Below are positions 50,705 to 61,821 of a stretch of DNA of 64,000 nt, one piece after another. Both the position numbers and the translations under genes were made by a program. Numbering within the stretch: the stretch's first letter is position 1; each line of letters starts with the position of its first letter. This stretch comes from Coenobita brevimanus (lineage: Eukaryota; Arthropoda; Malacostraca; Decapoda; Coenobitidae): the NCBI GenBank assembly GCA_032717465.1, contig CM064683.1, forward strand, positions 37,514,042 to 37,578,041, given 5' to 3'. The notes under the pieces are model-generated. The model was not told the DNA's origin. It was given only the letters and a program-made list of their open reading frames with translations, and searched no databases.

Positions 50705-53691
50705 GTTCGTTCGTTCGTTGCGTTTTCCTCTCCTATAGAGAGGGCCGGGCCTTGTAATAGCCCAGTCGGAGCTTGTGTCTGAAGATGTAGGTGGGCTTGA
50801 TTGACTTAATGAGGGGGCAGATATCACGGAGTGATTCTGTGCTTTGTTTTTGTTTTTTTTTTTTTTTTTTTAGTGAATATAGGTCACCGGCATGTCCTGC
50901 GCCTGCACACGACGATGTGTGAAAACCTCCCCGCATGCAGGCACAAACGCGCAGGTGACAGTAGGGGAGGAGGAAGGGGGGGGGAGGGGATTAACGGTGT
51001 GAGTGTTGGAGGCTCCCTGTATGTTCCATTGCAATATTTTGATGTGAGGGGGGTTGGGGGGTGACGGGGGGTTGGGTGGGTGGGTGTTGGAGTGTTTATG
51101 TGTCTGAGTCTGTCCATGTTAGTGTTAGCATTTCTGAGTCTGATGTTGTTTGTGAGGGTAGGGTGCGTCTTGTTAGTGGGGAGCGTGAGTGTGAGCTTTT
51201 GTTTCTGTTGTCTGTGTTTGTAGTGTCACGTGTAGGTGTATGTGTGCGTTGTTTATGGTGTGATCTGGCTGGGGATGGAGAGGGGGATGTGTGTGATGTG
51301 CGTGTAGTGTTGGAGTTCTTGCGAGAGTCAGGTACGCGACGGCTTTTTGATCTTGAGCGGTGCCGCGCGTCTGAGTGTGTCATGGTGCAGTGGTGTATTG
51401 TATTGCTGTTGTGTAAGTGGCGTGTCATGTGCAGTGTGTCGTTCTGTGGAGTGTGTGTTAGTGGTTAGTGGGTTTTCTGGCAGAGTTGGTGTGGGTGTGG
51501 GGGTGTGTTGCAGGGACTCGGTGCGGGTGTCGGGGGTTGTGGAGTGATTGTGGAAGGTTGCAATGGCGTTGTTGAAGATTTTGTTTATTTCTGGGGCTGG
51601 CACAGGTATTCCCATGAGGTTGGAGAAGAGTGAAGCTAGACCTTGAGTGATGTTGAACGTGATTTTGAGCAGGTCGTCACTACTGAAGGTGGTTGGTTGC
51701 GGGGGCTGGGTGGAGGTTGTCGGGTGTGTTTGGGTTTGGGCTGAGGCGGAGGTTTGGGTGCAGGCATGTTTGAGTGAGGGTGGAAGTGGTGATGGTGGTG
51801 GGTTGGAGGTAGTGGTGGGGGGTTGTGGGGGGCCGGCTCGGTGATTGCCGGAGGCGTTGGAGGAATTTCTGTGTGGGGTTGGCAGATGTGGGAAGTTATC
51901 TGATGTGAGGGGTTGTGGGTTGGAGACTCTGTTTTGCTGCCCCCATTGGAATGTACCTAGAGGGGCGGGTGTGAAGTTTTGTTTGACCTGAGGACTGGGT
52001 TGGTTTTTGTGAAAGCTCTTTTGAATTATGGCTTTCCTTACTGGACAAGATTTGTTCCATGCATGATGTTGTCCATGGCAATTTGGGCATTTTGCTTGTA
52101 CCGATTGTTTGGCCTTAAATTTGTCAAGGCAATTCTGAGTCGGGTGGCGGCCGCTGCAAAGAGCGCATGTCGGTGGGCGGTGACATGTGGACTGGTGGTG
52201 TCCATATCGCTGACAGGTGAAGCAGCGTAATGGCTCGGGGGTGTAGGGGCGGAGCTCATAATTGCCCCATGTTTTGAGGTTCAGAGAGTCTGGGACAGGG
52301 CCGCGGAGGGTGATTAGAACCTGTCTTGTAGGCTCACCTTTAACATCACACCTCTTTGCTTCTTCTACTTGATGGTGACGCAGAATTGCCTCTAAGGGGA
52401 AGTTAAGGGGATAGTGTTGTACAACTAATTTCTTGGTGGAAAGGTTGGGGTCCAATTTCTGAAGCTGAACAGTCTTGCCCTCAATGGTATTGATGTTTTC
52501 TAGTATATCAAGGGACTCGTTGTTTAGAGGGACAATGATGGAATTAAGAGCTTTAGTGGCTACCATTTTGAACTGGAGTGAAGGGAAGGCGTTTTCGATG
52601 GCTGTGACTACATCGTATGTGTTCGGGAAATTGTCTTGTTTGGGGATGAGAAATGCTGGGAGTTTGGGTTGGGGGGGAGGAGAGGTTGGCGATTGGTTGT
52701 TAGGTTGTTGGGGGGGAGGGTTGGTAGGGTTCTGAGGGTTTTTTTTTGTTCTCTTATTTTGCACGAGGGTGAATCCGTCATCAGGGTCGTGTGAGGAAGT
52801 GGCTGTGTCGTTTTCTTGCTGGTTGTCATGGTAGGTGGGGGGGTCGTAGTCGTTGGGTTGGTTGATGGCAGAGGGGAATATGTCGTCGTCAGTCTCCATG
52901 CTGTTGTTGGATGAGTGGTGGAGGTCTTTGGTGTAGTCTGGGCCGATGAGTCTGGCTTTGTTGACGGAGGTGGTAGGAGATTCTTCTGTTTCCAGGGCTC
53001 GCTTTCTGGCGTCTGAGTGTCCCAGGCTGGTTGCTCGGTTTTTGGTGGCAGGCCTAGAGTCTAGGGAGTTTTCAGGCATCGGCAGATTCTTGGTAGAGGA
53101 GGTGTCTTTAGGGTTCTGAGAAGCTGGCGGGTTTTTGGTAGAGGGGGTGAAGTTATGGTCCGCCATCTTGGCGGCCGTTACGCTCTCACAGTCACACACG
53201 CAATCACACTACCTTTCACACAGACACAAGAAGGAGCCTACCTACAGTGGTGGTTACTATCCCCCCGCTAGCGGAGGTCGTGATAGCCCTGCCACTGCCC
53301 CTGAAAGGGTCTTGCCTAACGCCCTAACAAGTTTTTGACCCACCCCAGTGGCTTCCTATAACCACCCCTGCCTAAGGGGCTCCCTCGTGTATCTGGCCTG
53401 CGCCAGAAAACCTCAGGATTCGGCGTCGTACCACCACTGGGGGACACTAGGGTCGAAAGGAAGAATAGTAGAAGGGGGGTGCAACCCACGAGAGGGCGGG
53501 TGCACACAAGTGTGTGCACCCCGGTACACAGTCGTGGGGCGATTGGCAGTGGCTGAGATTGTACCAGCGTGGACTGCAATGGAGGCAGCGGCACAACACA
53601 ATGCGTAATGGCGAAGGGTGTGGGTGAGAGCCGAGAGGATACTACTCGCAAAGCGCAGGGCAGGTCTGTGTGTGTTGTCCGCCCCCTCGAG
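50705..53691 (-). mobile_element. LINE copy with intact ORF1, internally deleted ORF2
   Basis: Flanking duplications GATCCAATGTC at 50694-50704 and 53692-53702 bound the element. On the minus strand: about 490 bp of 5' UTR, ORF1 (53199-51328), the beginning of ORF2 with IKILQWNIQGAS (51046-51010), then a jump into a purine-poor region and an A-tract (50853-50872), a 3' end with FRHKLRLGYYKARP, and a (CGAA)n tail at 50705-50720. Most of ORF2 (endonuclease and reverse transcriptase) is missing, so it could move only in trans. Confidence 0.8.
51328..53199 (-). CDS. LINE ORF1 (Gag-like, zinc knuckles)
   Basis: An intact 623-aa ORF. The N-terminal 180 aa are Ser/Pro/Asn-rich and disordered. About 190-300 resembles the nucleic-acid-binding region of Jockey-type ORF1 (NTYDVVTAIENAFPSLQFKM; TRQVLITLRGPVPDSL). 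Then come three CCHC knuckles at about 325-390: CFTCQRYGHHQSTC, CALCSGRHPTQNC and CPNCHGQHHAWNKSC. A Pro/Thr-rich tail follows. Such proteins bind the element RNA. Unusually for this window the frame is fully open, suggesting a fairly recent insertion. Confidence 0.85.
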   Translation of the reverse strand: MCDCESVTAAKMADHNFTPSTKNPPASQNPKDTSSTKNLPMPENSLDSRPATKNRATSLGHSDARKRALETEESPTTSVNKARLIGPDYTKDLHHSSNNSMETDDDIFPSAINQPNDYDPPTYHDNQQENDTATSSHDPDDGFTLVQNKRTKKNPQNPTNPPPQQPNNQSPTSPPPQPKLPAFLIPKQDNFPNTYDVVTAIENAFPSLQFKMVATKALNSIIVPLNNESLDILENINTIEGKTVQLQKLDPNLSTKKLVVQHYPLNFPLEAILRHHQVEEAKRCDVKGEPTRQVLITLRGPVPDSLNLKTWGNYELRPYTPEPLRCFTCQRYGHHQSTCHRPPTCALCSGRHPTQNCLDKFKAKQSVQAKCPNCHGQHHAWNKSCPVRKAIIQKSFHKNQPSPQVKQNFTPAPLGTFQWGQQNRVSNPQPLTSDNFPHLPTPHRNSSNASGNHRAGPPQPPTTTSNPPPSPLPPSLKHACTQTSASAQTQTHPTTSTQPPQPTTFSSDDLLKITFNITQGLASLFSNLMGIPVPAPEINKIFNNAIATFHNHSTTPDTRTESLQHTPTPTPTLPENPLTTNTHSTERHTAHDTPLTQQQYNTPLHHDTLRRAAPLKIKKPSRT

Positions 53692-53702
53692 GATCCAATG
53701 TC

Positions 53703-54450
53703 TCGCCAGCAGGGCTTTTATAGTCCCTCCTGCTGAGTTATGATACTAATTGATGCCCGTCGGCCTCAAATTATTTACGTATGTGAGTTTACGTTTTTTT
53801 ATTTTCTTTTTTTTGTGACTATCGGTTTGAAATGCTGTGAATCCTTAAAAAAAAAGTGTTGGAATCGTGAAAATAATGTCGTGTGAGAAACTGGATGATT
53901 ATAAATGTGTCTAAATTAGTTCATATTTTCTTTTCGAGAAGCTATTTCTAATTTGAGTTTACTTCTCCAGCGAGAGAACGTAATTTATATTTTTCCTGCT
54001 ATAGCTAGACGCTTATATTTAGGATAGCCTTTTTGAACACTAGGGATAGAGGTAGCCTTCATGAACAATTTCAGAAGTGTCCTGTAAGCTAGAAAAAAAA
54101 AAAATCTGGTTGCCTCCTGATTAAATAAAGTTTCATTTGGCTTAATCCACTATCTTTTGTTGTATTAGCACTCTGTACCTTTTACAACAATAAATATTTC
54201 AATTCAGTTCCAAGTGTTGAATTTTAAACTATATTCGGTAGCCATAGTATAAAGTTTTCTATGATAGAGAGCATAGAAAACTGTATAAAATGGGTAGCGA
54301 TGACAACTACCGATCTTAGTCTATTGACGTTATTAATCACTAAAAGAAAAGTGAAGATACCAAGTAATTCTCATGTAAACAGGTATGTATGGGACAAGGA
54401 GAGATATACAGAGTGAGCCAAGAAATGTGTGTCAAACATCTGGAGGTTAT
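53703..54450. other. non-coding stretch with a TATA-like sequence
   Basis: On the minus strand GGGACTATAAAAGCCCTGCT (TATA at about 53717-53723) lies some 20 bases upstream of the LINE target site. The rest is AT-rich with no exon seen. Confidence 0.4.
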
Positions 54451-55190
54451 TTTTTAGTTTAACTGGTCGTCTTTGCTCTGTTTAGTGGTCCTGAAGGCCG
54501 AGCTGTAGCAGGAAATTACTGTACACAATATGGTGCAAGTCACCAAGACGTATAAGAAGGTAGAATTTTGGTGGCGTTTACGGGAAATGGGATGCAAAAA
54601 GATCGAATAATCTGCACCAACTGAAGGTGAATGAAGTATTGATTTGACTGTGTACGTGCGGGATATTAGCCAGCCATATCCAGACTTGTAGCCAGACTTT
54701 TCAATGGGGGGGATGGAGGATCTTTTTTGCTGAATTTGAACTTGCACAGCAGCCGGCTGGTCAAAAGTGTGCTGTATGCTTGCTATGGGGGTCTGGGTGT
54801 GTGCATAAGCGACGCTGAGAAGCAACACAAAACTTCTGAACAATGGAGATTGACTTTTTGCATTGATAAAAAAAAAAAAAAAAAAGACAATGAGAAAGTT
54901 AACCTTTAGGCAGGTCGGGGGAGGCTGTCAGATGCTCTCGCCTTCCCCCCCCCCCCCTCCTCCGCTGCAGTCCTTCAAAAACAAATAGCTAAGGGAGAGA
55001 TGTTAGGGACCTCGCATAACCGTCGATTGGTGGTTTGAGATTGGAGGACTGATTTGACTATACTCCTTTTACTCTAACTTGGCCTATAATTGCCATCTGT
55101 CCATCTTAAATGCTGATTTGTAGTAACAGATTAACACTAGAATGTGATGCTAGTCACGAAGAAGTGCTGTGTAAATGAAATAAGGATCAC
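54451..55190. other. unassigned stretch, one unrecognised minus ORF
   Basis: The minus ORF at 54843-54454 (129 aa) has a hydrophobic start (FVLLLSVAYAHTQ) that could be a signal peptide, but I recognise no domain and it is not placed next to any splice-compatible exon. The A-tract at 54866-54882 and C-tract at 54947-54957 are simple repeats. 54980-55008 carries the AAATAGCTAAGG..GATGTTAGGGA motif found repeatedly at 57.6-61.3 kb. Confidence 0.35.
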
Positions 55191-55960
55191 CATCATCAGC
55201 CTCCTACTTCTCCCCCCCTCCTCCTCTTCCTCCTCCTCCGCCCCCTCCTCTTCTTCCTCCTCCGCCCCCTCCTCATCATCATCAACCTTATAGTTACCAT
55301 CATCATTATCATCATCATCATCACCAGCATCATTACCATCATCATCATCAGTTTCCTCCTTCTCTCTCCCTCCTCCTCATCATCATCATCGTCATCAACC
55401 TTATAATCATCACTACCGTCATCACTATCATCATCATCATCAGTTTCTCCCTCCTTCTCTCCTCCTCCTTCTCATCATCATCATCAACCTTGTAACTCAT
55501 CACTATCATCATCATCATCAGTTTCTCCTTCCTCCTCCTCCTCCTCATCATCATCATCAACCTTATAATCATCACTATTATCATCACTAACATCATCAAC
55601 CTTACAATCATCACTATTATCATCACTAACATCATCAACCTTATAATCATCACTATTATCGTCACTAACATCATCACCATTATCATCATCATCAGTTTCT
55701 CCCTGTCCTCTCCTCCTCATCATCATCATTATCATCATCAACTTCATCACTTTCATCATCTTTTTCTTCCTTCCTTCTCCTCCTCCTCCTCCCCTCCTTC
55801 ATTTCATCCTCATCATCATCGCCATGATCATCACCATCATCATTATCATCAATCATCCTCCTTATCATCACCATCATCACTAATATCATCATTATCATCA
55901 TCATCATTGTCATCATTATCACTATCCTCCTCCTCGTCATCATAACCTTACTCCCCACCT
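55190..55960. repeat. ATC/TCC-rich compound microsatellite
   Basis: About 770 bp of (CAT/ATC)n with (TCC)n blocks and a longer unit (CATCATCAACCTTATAATCA) repeated about six times. ORFs through it are Met/Asp/Glu homopolymer-like and are not genes. Confidence 0.95.
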
Positions 55961-55971
55961 AATGATGGTGT

Positions 55972-56121
55972 GTAGTAGTAGCAACTGCAATAGTAGAAAT
56001 AGTGGTAGTAGAAATAGTAGTAGTAGTAGTAGCAGCAGTGGTAGTAGTAGTAACAGTAGCAGTAGTAGTAGTAGCAGTAGTAGTAGTAGTAGTAGTAGTA
56101 GCAGTAGTAGTAGCAGTAGTT
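55972..56121. repeat. (TAG)n microsatellite
   Basis: About 50 TAG units with CAG interruptions; the 67-aa Leu-rich minus ORF is an artefact of it. Confidence 0.95.
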
Positions 56122-56139
56122 GTGGTTCTATCATATAAA

Positions 56140-56300
56140 ACATAAACCCGGTGGACTACAGGCTGAAGTGTCTCTGAAGGCTACCATTTTCATATCGTTT
56201 CAGGCACAGGGAAGGAGGTGAGAGATATAACAGGGCAGCTCACCACCAAGCCATATCAGTGCCACCACGTGAAGGCGTCCCACTCCAGAATGTGAGATGA
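56140..56300. repeat. dispersed repeat shared with 43400-43600
   Basis: It starts CCGGTGGACTACAGGCTGAA and ends near AAGGCGTCCCACTCC. Similar blocks occur in the RNF7 intron copy. No ORF or tail identifies the class. Confidence 0.45.
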
Positions 56301-56496
56301 AAAGTATATACAGTATATATATGTGCATTAGATAATAATAATAATAATAATAATAATGATAAGTGAGACAATTAAAATCAGGGAATTAAGGTTAATGAGA
56401 CAGGATCACTTTAATATCATATTTTTTTTGTTCACAATTTCACATGACGTCATACATACAAAAGAGCTACTGTTTGGAGTTATCGGTTTGCCACTG

Positions 56497-56500
<4 letters not shown>

Positions 56501-56560
<60 letters not shown>

Positions 56561-56633
56561 TGTATTTGCTTGTGTGTACTTGGGCTATTTTTTCTGTGTG
56601 TAGGTATATTATGTGTGTATTTGTGGTGTTGTT

Positions 56634-56690
<57 letters not shown>
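56501..56690. repeat. two (TG)n microsatellites
   Basis: (TG)n at 56501-56559 and 56637-56688, separated by 77 bases. Confidence 0.95.
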
Positions 56691-56691
<1 letters not shown>

Positions 56692-56739
56692 CCCCTGTGT
56701 GGTGGTGGTGTGTGAGTTAGTGGCTGTAGAGTGAGTGGA

Positions 56740-57225
56740 TTTGCCCACCACCCTCTCAACTCCACCCTCCACCACACAGAACCCCCCACCGCTTCATCTA
56801 CCTCCACCTCCCTCACTTCTATCCCTCTACCTCATCTACCTCCCTCACGTCTCTCCCTCTGCCTCATTTCTACCTCTCTCACTCCTCCACCTCCCTCAGT
56901 TCTACTCTATTCTCTCCTCTGCTTCCTTCTCTACCTCATTCACTTCTCCACCTCCCTCATCACCGACATCCCTACCCTTCTTAGCGTCCACTCAGTTCTT
57001 CCCTCATTATCACTTACTCATCCTCATTCTCTGCCTCCCTCACCGTCCTCATCTCTACCTCATTTAGACCTCTTCCTACCTCACCACCTCACAATCATCT
57101 TAATCCTCTACCTCTCTCACTGCCCTCATCCCAACCTCATACTACGGCTCCCAACTTCTCTACCTTCCTCGTCCGCCTCACGCACATACACTCTCCTAGT
57201 CAGTCTCTCAAATATAAACGTTCTG
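56740..57225 (-). mobile_element. decayed LINE fragment, (TATC)n-tail family
   Basis: It is pyrimidine-rich. CTCACGCACATACACTCTCC, TAGTCAGTCTCTCA at 57179-57210 matches CTCACATACACTCTCTTCGT of the copy at 35170, and the preceding CCTCAC/CTCCACC-rich part matches its Gly/Arg-rich coding segment. ORFs on the plus strand are Pro/Ser/Leu low-complexity. The (TATC)n tail is not visible. Confidence 0.5.
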
Positions 57226-58390
57226 CAACTGTTCTTTCATAAAATTGTTCTCTACATGTAAGCGACAACAATTACAAAATATCTGTACTGTGTAATAGAC
57301 TTGGCAACATTTAACATCATCCTTGAACACATAAACAAACACACTTCACTTCAACATCGATACCAGTAAAGTACAATCGCTTCGGTTCATTAGATATAAA
57401 GTTTTTGATTACACGTATATTCAGCCCTACTATTATGATACTAGGTCACTTACGTACTATGGATACAGTCACTTATAAAGTAGTGTGGTGGAAACAGCCA
57501 CAAACACGTCTAGCACTTCCAGATTTGTGAAGGAGAGAGAAACACTTCATGACATTCCAGAGACCGTAGTGTGTGTGCTGAACAGGCTCCCTACCACCTC
57601 TTCCTCAGCGATTTATTTAATACCTATGCACATTAATATTCATACATTTACATTTAAAAGGCTTTGGTCAGGCCCTTAATCACTTGATGGGTAAACAGCG
57701 TCTCTGATTGGTCCCTTCACGCTGAGGTCTTCTGAGGTCTTCATGTAGGTCCTCACCCCAGGTCTTCTTAGGTCAACCCCCAAGCACTGCCCAAATTCAC
57801 ATGTTTTCGGTAGATATTTTTCTCCTGAACACCAACACACAAGACGATATAAATACCCAGGTCGGTACTGCACTGGTCCTGGGGCTAACATGTAAAGTGG
57901 TACACGCAGAAAAAATAGGTATGGAAGAGGTGGTAGTCAGTCTGCTAAGCTGATATATTACGATCCCTGAACAATGTTACTGTACATTACCAGAGCACAC
58001 AGTCTGCCTGAGGTGTGTGCTCTCGCCATAGACCCCTCGTACACTATCATACACTAGTACATCTTTATCAGGTATGTAACAAGGAACACTCCAGTAATAT
58101 ACCAACTCTTACCTACACCGAAATGACACACGTATAGAGTAAACGGTAATATCACAAATACATTTAAATATATTTTGTATCAACATAACAGGCAACATAC
58201 GACTAATATATATAGATAGTTTTTTTTTTACATATATTTAATTACATATACTCTTTCTTTCTCACCTACAGCTAAATATAGAGGTTCCCCCTTATAAAAT
58301 GTATTCTGACGGTAGTGTGGATGTGGTGGATGTGGTGGTGGTGGAGGGGGGGTTGTGGCGTGGAGGTGTGGGTGAGTGAGAAGCCAGTGT
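57226..58390. other. non-coding stretch
   Basis: I see no exon. At 57589-57622 there is one copy of the CTCCCTACCACCTCTTCCTC + AGCGATTTATTT motif that recurs to 61.3 kb. Confidence 0.4.
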
Positions 58391-58392
58391 GT

Positions 58393-59000
58393 TAAACCCC
58401 TGCGCTGCTCACGTCCTTAAATCCTGCTGACGATGGACGATTTTAAGTTGAGAGAGGGAGAAATCGCACTCCATCAGGGGGGTTGAATGCTGGACTGACC
58501 CTCTTCCACGATTACAGGACGATTTTCAGGGCGATTTCATTCAGGGCAGACGCAACCACCCGAGCCAGGTATACGAGGGCCCCTGATTCCAAAGCCAGAC
58601 GATTTTCCTCAGCTGGGGGAGATCACACCCTGTTAAGAGTCCATTCATCCTTTTTTCGTGACCCCAAGGACGATTTTATTCAGCACGCAGTCAGAGGGTT
58701 CATGTGCCCCACCCACACCCTCCAGCCCAAGCTCCCCCACCACACTACCACTAAAAGCAGCTCCGTAACACCTCTACCTTGGCGATTTATTCACCCCTTC
58801 TGTACAACGACTTGGCTTATATTTCTACTTTACCGCTGCACCTTCTCCTCAGCGATTTATTCACCCCTTTCTCTACAATGAGGCATTTTCCAAGTCTATT
58901 CTTACCACTTCGAAAAAAATCTCTCAAAATTTCTCTCTCAATTACATATGAAGATAAGAATAAAACAAATCAGTACGTCCTCGGTATGAAGGGGTTTAAG
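58393..59000. repeat. TTAA-bounded segment with CGATTT..TTATTC motifs
   Basis: TTAAACCCCTGCGC at 58392 and, inverted, TTAAACCCCTTCATACCG at 58999 could be the ends of a MITE-like unit. Inside, CGATTTTA/CGATTTATTCACCCC motifs recur at 58440, 58513, 58673, 58783 and 58850. The plus ORF at 58483-58881 has no known domain. Confidence 0.4.
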
Positions 59001-59234
59001 GGTAACGTAGAATAAGTCGGAAAGGAGGAGGCGTCACGAAGTTAAGCTAAGTACAGCCCGGCCATGACATCCTCCGACATCATCTTCAGCTATGGTAGTT
59101 TTTTTTTTATACATATATATTTAACATACATATATATATATAATTTTTTTTACATACATATATATTTCTCTCTCTACATGGCTGGTGTTTGGGTGAGAGA
59201 GAGACACACACGATAGAGCTCTCTTTATCCTTGC

Positions 59235-59730
59235 TTTATTCTTTCTCTAATCCATCTGTGTCTTTTCTTATATTTTCTAATCCACCTGAGTCTTTCTCTA
59301 TTTTCTTTAATCCACCTGAGTCTTTTTTTCTTATATTTTCTCTAATCCACCTGAGTCTTTTATTCTTTATTTTCTTTAATCCACCTGAGTCTATCTCTAT
59401 TTTCTTTAATCCACCTGAGTCTTTCTTTCTTTATTTTCTTTAATCCACCTGAGTCTTTTATTCTTTATTTTCTTTAATCCACATGAGTCTTTCTTTATTT
59501 TCTCTAATCCACCTGAGTCTTTCTTTATTTTCTCTAATCCACCTGAGTCTTTCTTTCTTTATTTTCTTTAATCCACCTGAGTCTTTATTCTTTATTTTCT
59601 TTAATCCACCTGAGTCTTTTATTCTTTATTTTCTCTAATCCACCTGAGTCTTTCTTTATTTTCTCTAATCCATCTGAGTCTTTCTTTATTTTCTTTAATC
59701 CATCTGAGTCTTTTATTTCTTATTTTCTCT
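59235..59730. repeat. 28-32-bp tandem array (about 16 copies)
   Basis: The unit is TTTATTTTCTTTAATCCACC + TGAGTCTTTC. Lengths vary by a few T bases. Minus ORFs are repeats of RWIKENKERL. Confidence 0.95.
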
Positions 59731-59779
59731 GACCTATCTTCCGTGTGGCTCGAAAACTTAGAGAAAATAAAGAAATCTC

Positions 59780-59812
<33 letters not shown>
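59780..59812. repeat. (TC)n microsatellite
   Basis: About 16 TC units between the two tandem arrays. Confidence 0.9.
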
Positions 59813-59815
<3 letters not shown>

Positions 59816-59829
59816 TCCCACCTGTCACA

Positions 59830-60500
59830 ATGAGTCTACCTGTATGTTAATTAGGGAAATATACCTGTGTTAGTTAGGGAAATATACCTGTATGTTAATT
59901 ATGGAAATATACCTGTTAATTAGGGGAATATACCTGTATGTTAATTACGGAAATATACCTGTATGTTAATTAGGGGAATATACCTGTATGTTAATTAGGG
60001 AAATATACCTGTGTTCATTATGGAAATATACCTGTTAATTAGGGGAATATACCTGTATGTTAATTAGGGAAATAAACCTGTATGTTAATTAGGGAAATAT
60101 ACCTGTGTTAATTAGGGAAATATACCTGTGTTAATTAGGGAAATATACCTGTATGTTAATTAGGGAAATATACCTGTATGTTAATTAGGGAAATATACCT
60201 GTATGTTAATTAGGGAAATATACCTGTATGTTAATTAGGGAAATATACCTGTGTTAATTAGGGAAATATACCTGTATGTTAATTAGGGAAATATACCTGT
60301 GTTAATTAGGGAAATATACCTGTATGTTAATTAGGGAAATATACCTGTGTTAATTAGGGAAATATACCTGTATGTTAATTAGGGAAATATACCTGTGTTA
60401 ATTAGGGAAATATACCTGTGTTAATTAGGGACGGTAATTAGGGAAATATACCTGCATGCTAATTAGAGAAATATACCTGTGTGTTAATTAGGGAAACACG
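59830..60500. repeat. 24-25-bp tandem array (about 27 copies)
   Basis: The unit is GTTAATTAGGGAAATATACC + TGTAT, alternating with a shorter TGTGTTAATTAGGG form. Very homogeneous over 670 bp, suggesting recent expansion. Confidence 0.95.
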
Positions 60501-60544
60501 CAGTTCCATTCAGTCTACTTAACATACTCTAAGGTCTACCTCTT

Positions 60545-60855
60545 CTTCAACCCTTTCAGCCCGATGATGCATATTCTTACACTGCCACTACCAGGCTCAT
60601 ATTCTTGACGGTACAGCTCCCTAACACCTTTTCCTTAGCGATTTATTTCTGGGATACAACTGGCTAATATCGCTTCGAACGTTTGATTATGGGTGATACT
60701 GGAATGATTTAAGTAACGGGGAAGAGGACGGCAAGGTGTAATAAGCAGAATAAATCGCTTAGGAAGAGATGTTAGGAAGCTTACGGAACTATATCCATTC
60801 TAAATTTCTAAGCTAAAATCGTCTAGAACTCGTCATCGTACTGAAAGGGTTTAAA
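60545..60855. mobile_element. palindromic MITE-like unit 1
   Basis: Outer ends AACCCTTTCAGCCCGATGAT and, inverted, AACCCTTTCAGTACGATGAC; inner arms AGCTCCCTAACACCTTTTCC + TTAGCGATTTATT and, inverted, AGCTTCCTAACATCTCTTCC + TAAGCGATTTATT. The right flank is TTTAA and the left TTCAA, compatible with a TTAA target. No coding capacity. Confidence 0.6.
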
Positions 60856-60874
60856 TAACGCTAAGCACTAAGAG

Positions 60875-61040
60875 CCGTATCCCTAACACCTTTTCCTAGG
60901 CGACTTAGTTTGTCTAGTACACCTCACTGTCCTCCTCTGCGTTACTATAAGTCCTAATAACGCCTCACTTCACATACATACTAAAGGATATTAACCATAG
61001 CCAAAAATAAATCGCTTAGGAACAGGTGTTAGGGAGCTTC
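60875..61040. mobile_element. palindromic MITE-like unit 2
   Basis: Inner arms as in unit 1: CCCTAACACCTTTTCCTAGG and, inverted, CCCTAACACCTGTTCCTAAG. The spacer is the reverse complement of that of unit 1 in part (CACCTCACTGTCCTCCTCTG against CAGAATAAAT..GGACGGCAAGGTG), so it is inserted in the other orientation. Confidence 0.55.
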
Positions 61041-61144
61041 CACCCTTCATTGTACTTATGGGGGAAGCAAATATAACCTTTAATAAATATGGTATAATTA
61101 TATGTTTGTTTATACGGACTGTAATGGCGTCTGATAGTGAGGTG

Positions 61145-61217
61145 TGTCGTAATGCCTTTCCATTTGCGATTTATTCTGGATTTACACATTAGTATATTAT
61201 CGTGTGTTAATAATCTA

Positions 61218-61262
<45 letters not shown>

Positions 61263-61330
61263 GCACGTAAATATCCAGGTGTCACACGCAGAATAATTCG
61301 CTCAGGAAGAGGCGTTAGGAAGCTCTTGGT
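61145..61330. mobile_element. palindromic MITE-like unit 3 with (AC)n
   Basis: Arms TAATGCCTTTCCATTTGCGA + TTTATTCTGG and, inverted, GCTTCCTAACGCCTCTTCCT + GAGCGAATTATTCTG. The loop contains (AC)n at 61219-61262. Confidence 0.5.
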
Positions 61331-61821
61331 GTTACTGGAGTCTGTGGCGGTTATGAAGGGAACGAACTTGTACTGCGCTGCGTGAGGGCTGCACCTCCCA
61401 ACGAGCGAATTAGTCTGAATATTACGACTTAGATCAAGAAAGAGAGAGAGAGAGAGAGAATGAAAAAATTATAGTACAAACAGACAAATGTACTTTTTAT
61501 GTGTCTGTAATTCTCCCATGTGTACTGTACTCTTTTGTAATTTATGTACTCCCTATGTGTCTAAGTCTTTCATCTGTACTGTAATCAGGCCCGTAGCCAC
61601 GGGGGGGGGGGAGCTATGGAGGGGCTTGGCCCCCCAAAAAAACTCATTAGCCCCCCCAGAAGTTTTTCACTTAGAAGCGCATATGATTGGCTTCCACACA
61701 AACCGGGAAAATATACGAAAATTCATGACACTTGATTCTATACAGGTAGATGTTTAATGGCGGTTGTCATATGGCCATGATGTATGTCATTATATGCAAA
61801 ATCAGCTGGTATGGGTTATAG

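Noticed and set aside
50830..51117. Pro/Thr and Gly/Val-rich ORFs on both strands
   Set aside because: They are shadows and low-complexity readings of the LINE ORF2 remnant and its flanking G-rich sequence.
55348..56143. Long Met/Asp/Glu and Leu ORFs
   Set aside because: They are translations of ATC-type and TAG-type trinucleotide repeats with no unique sequence.
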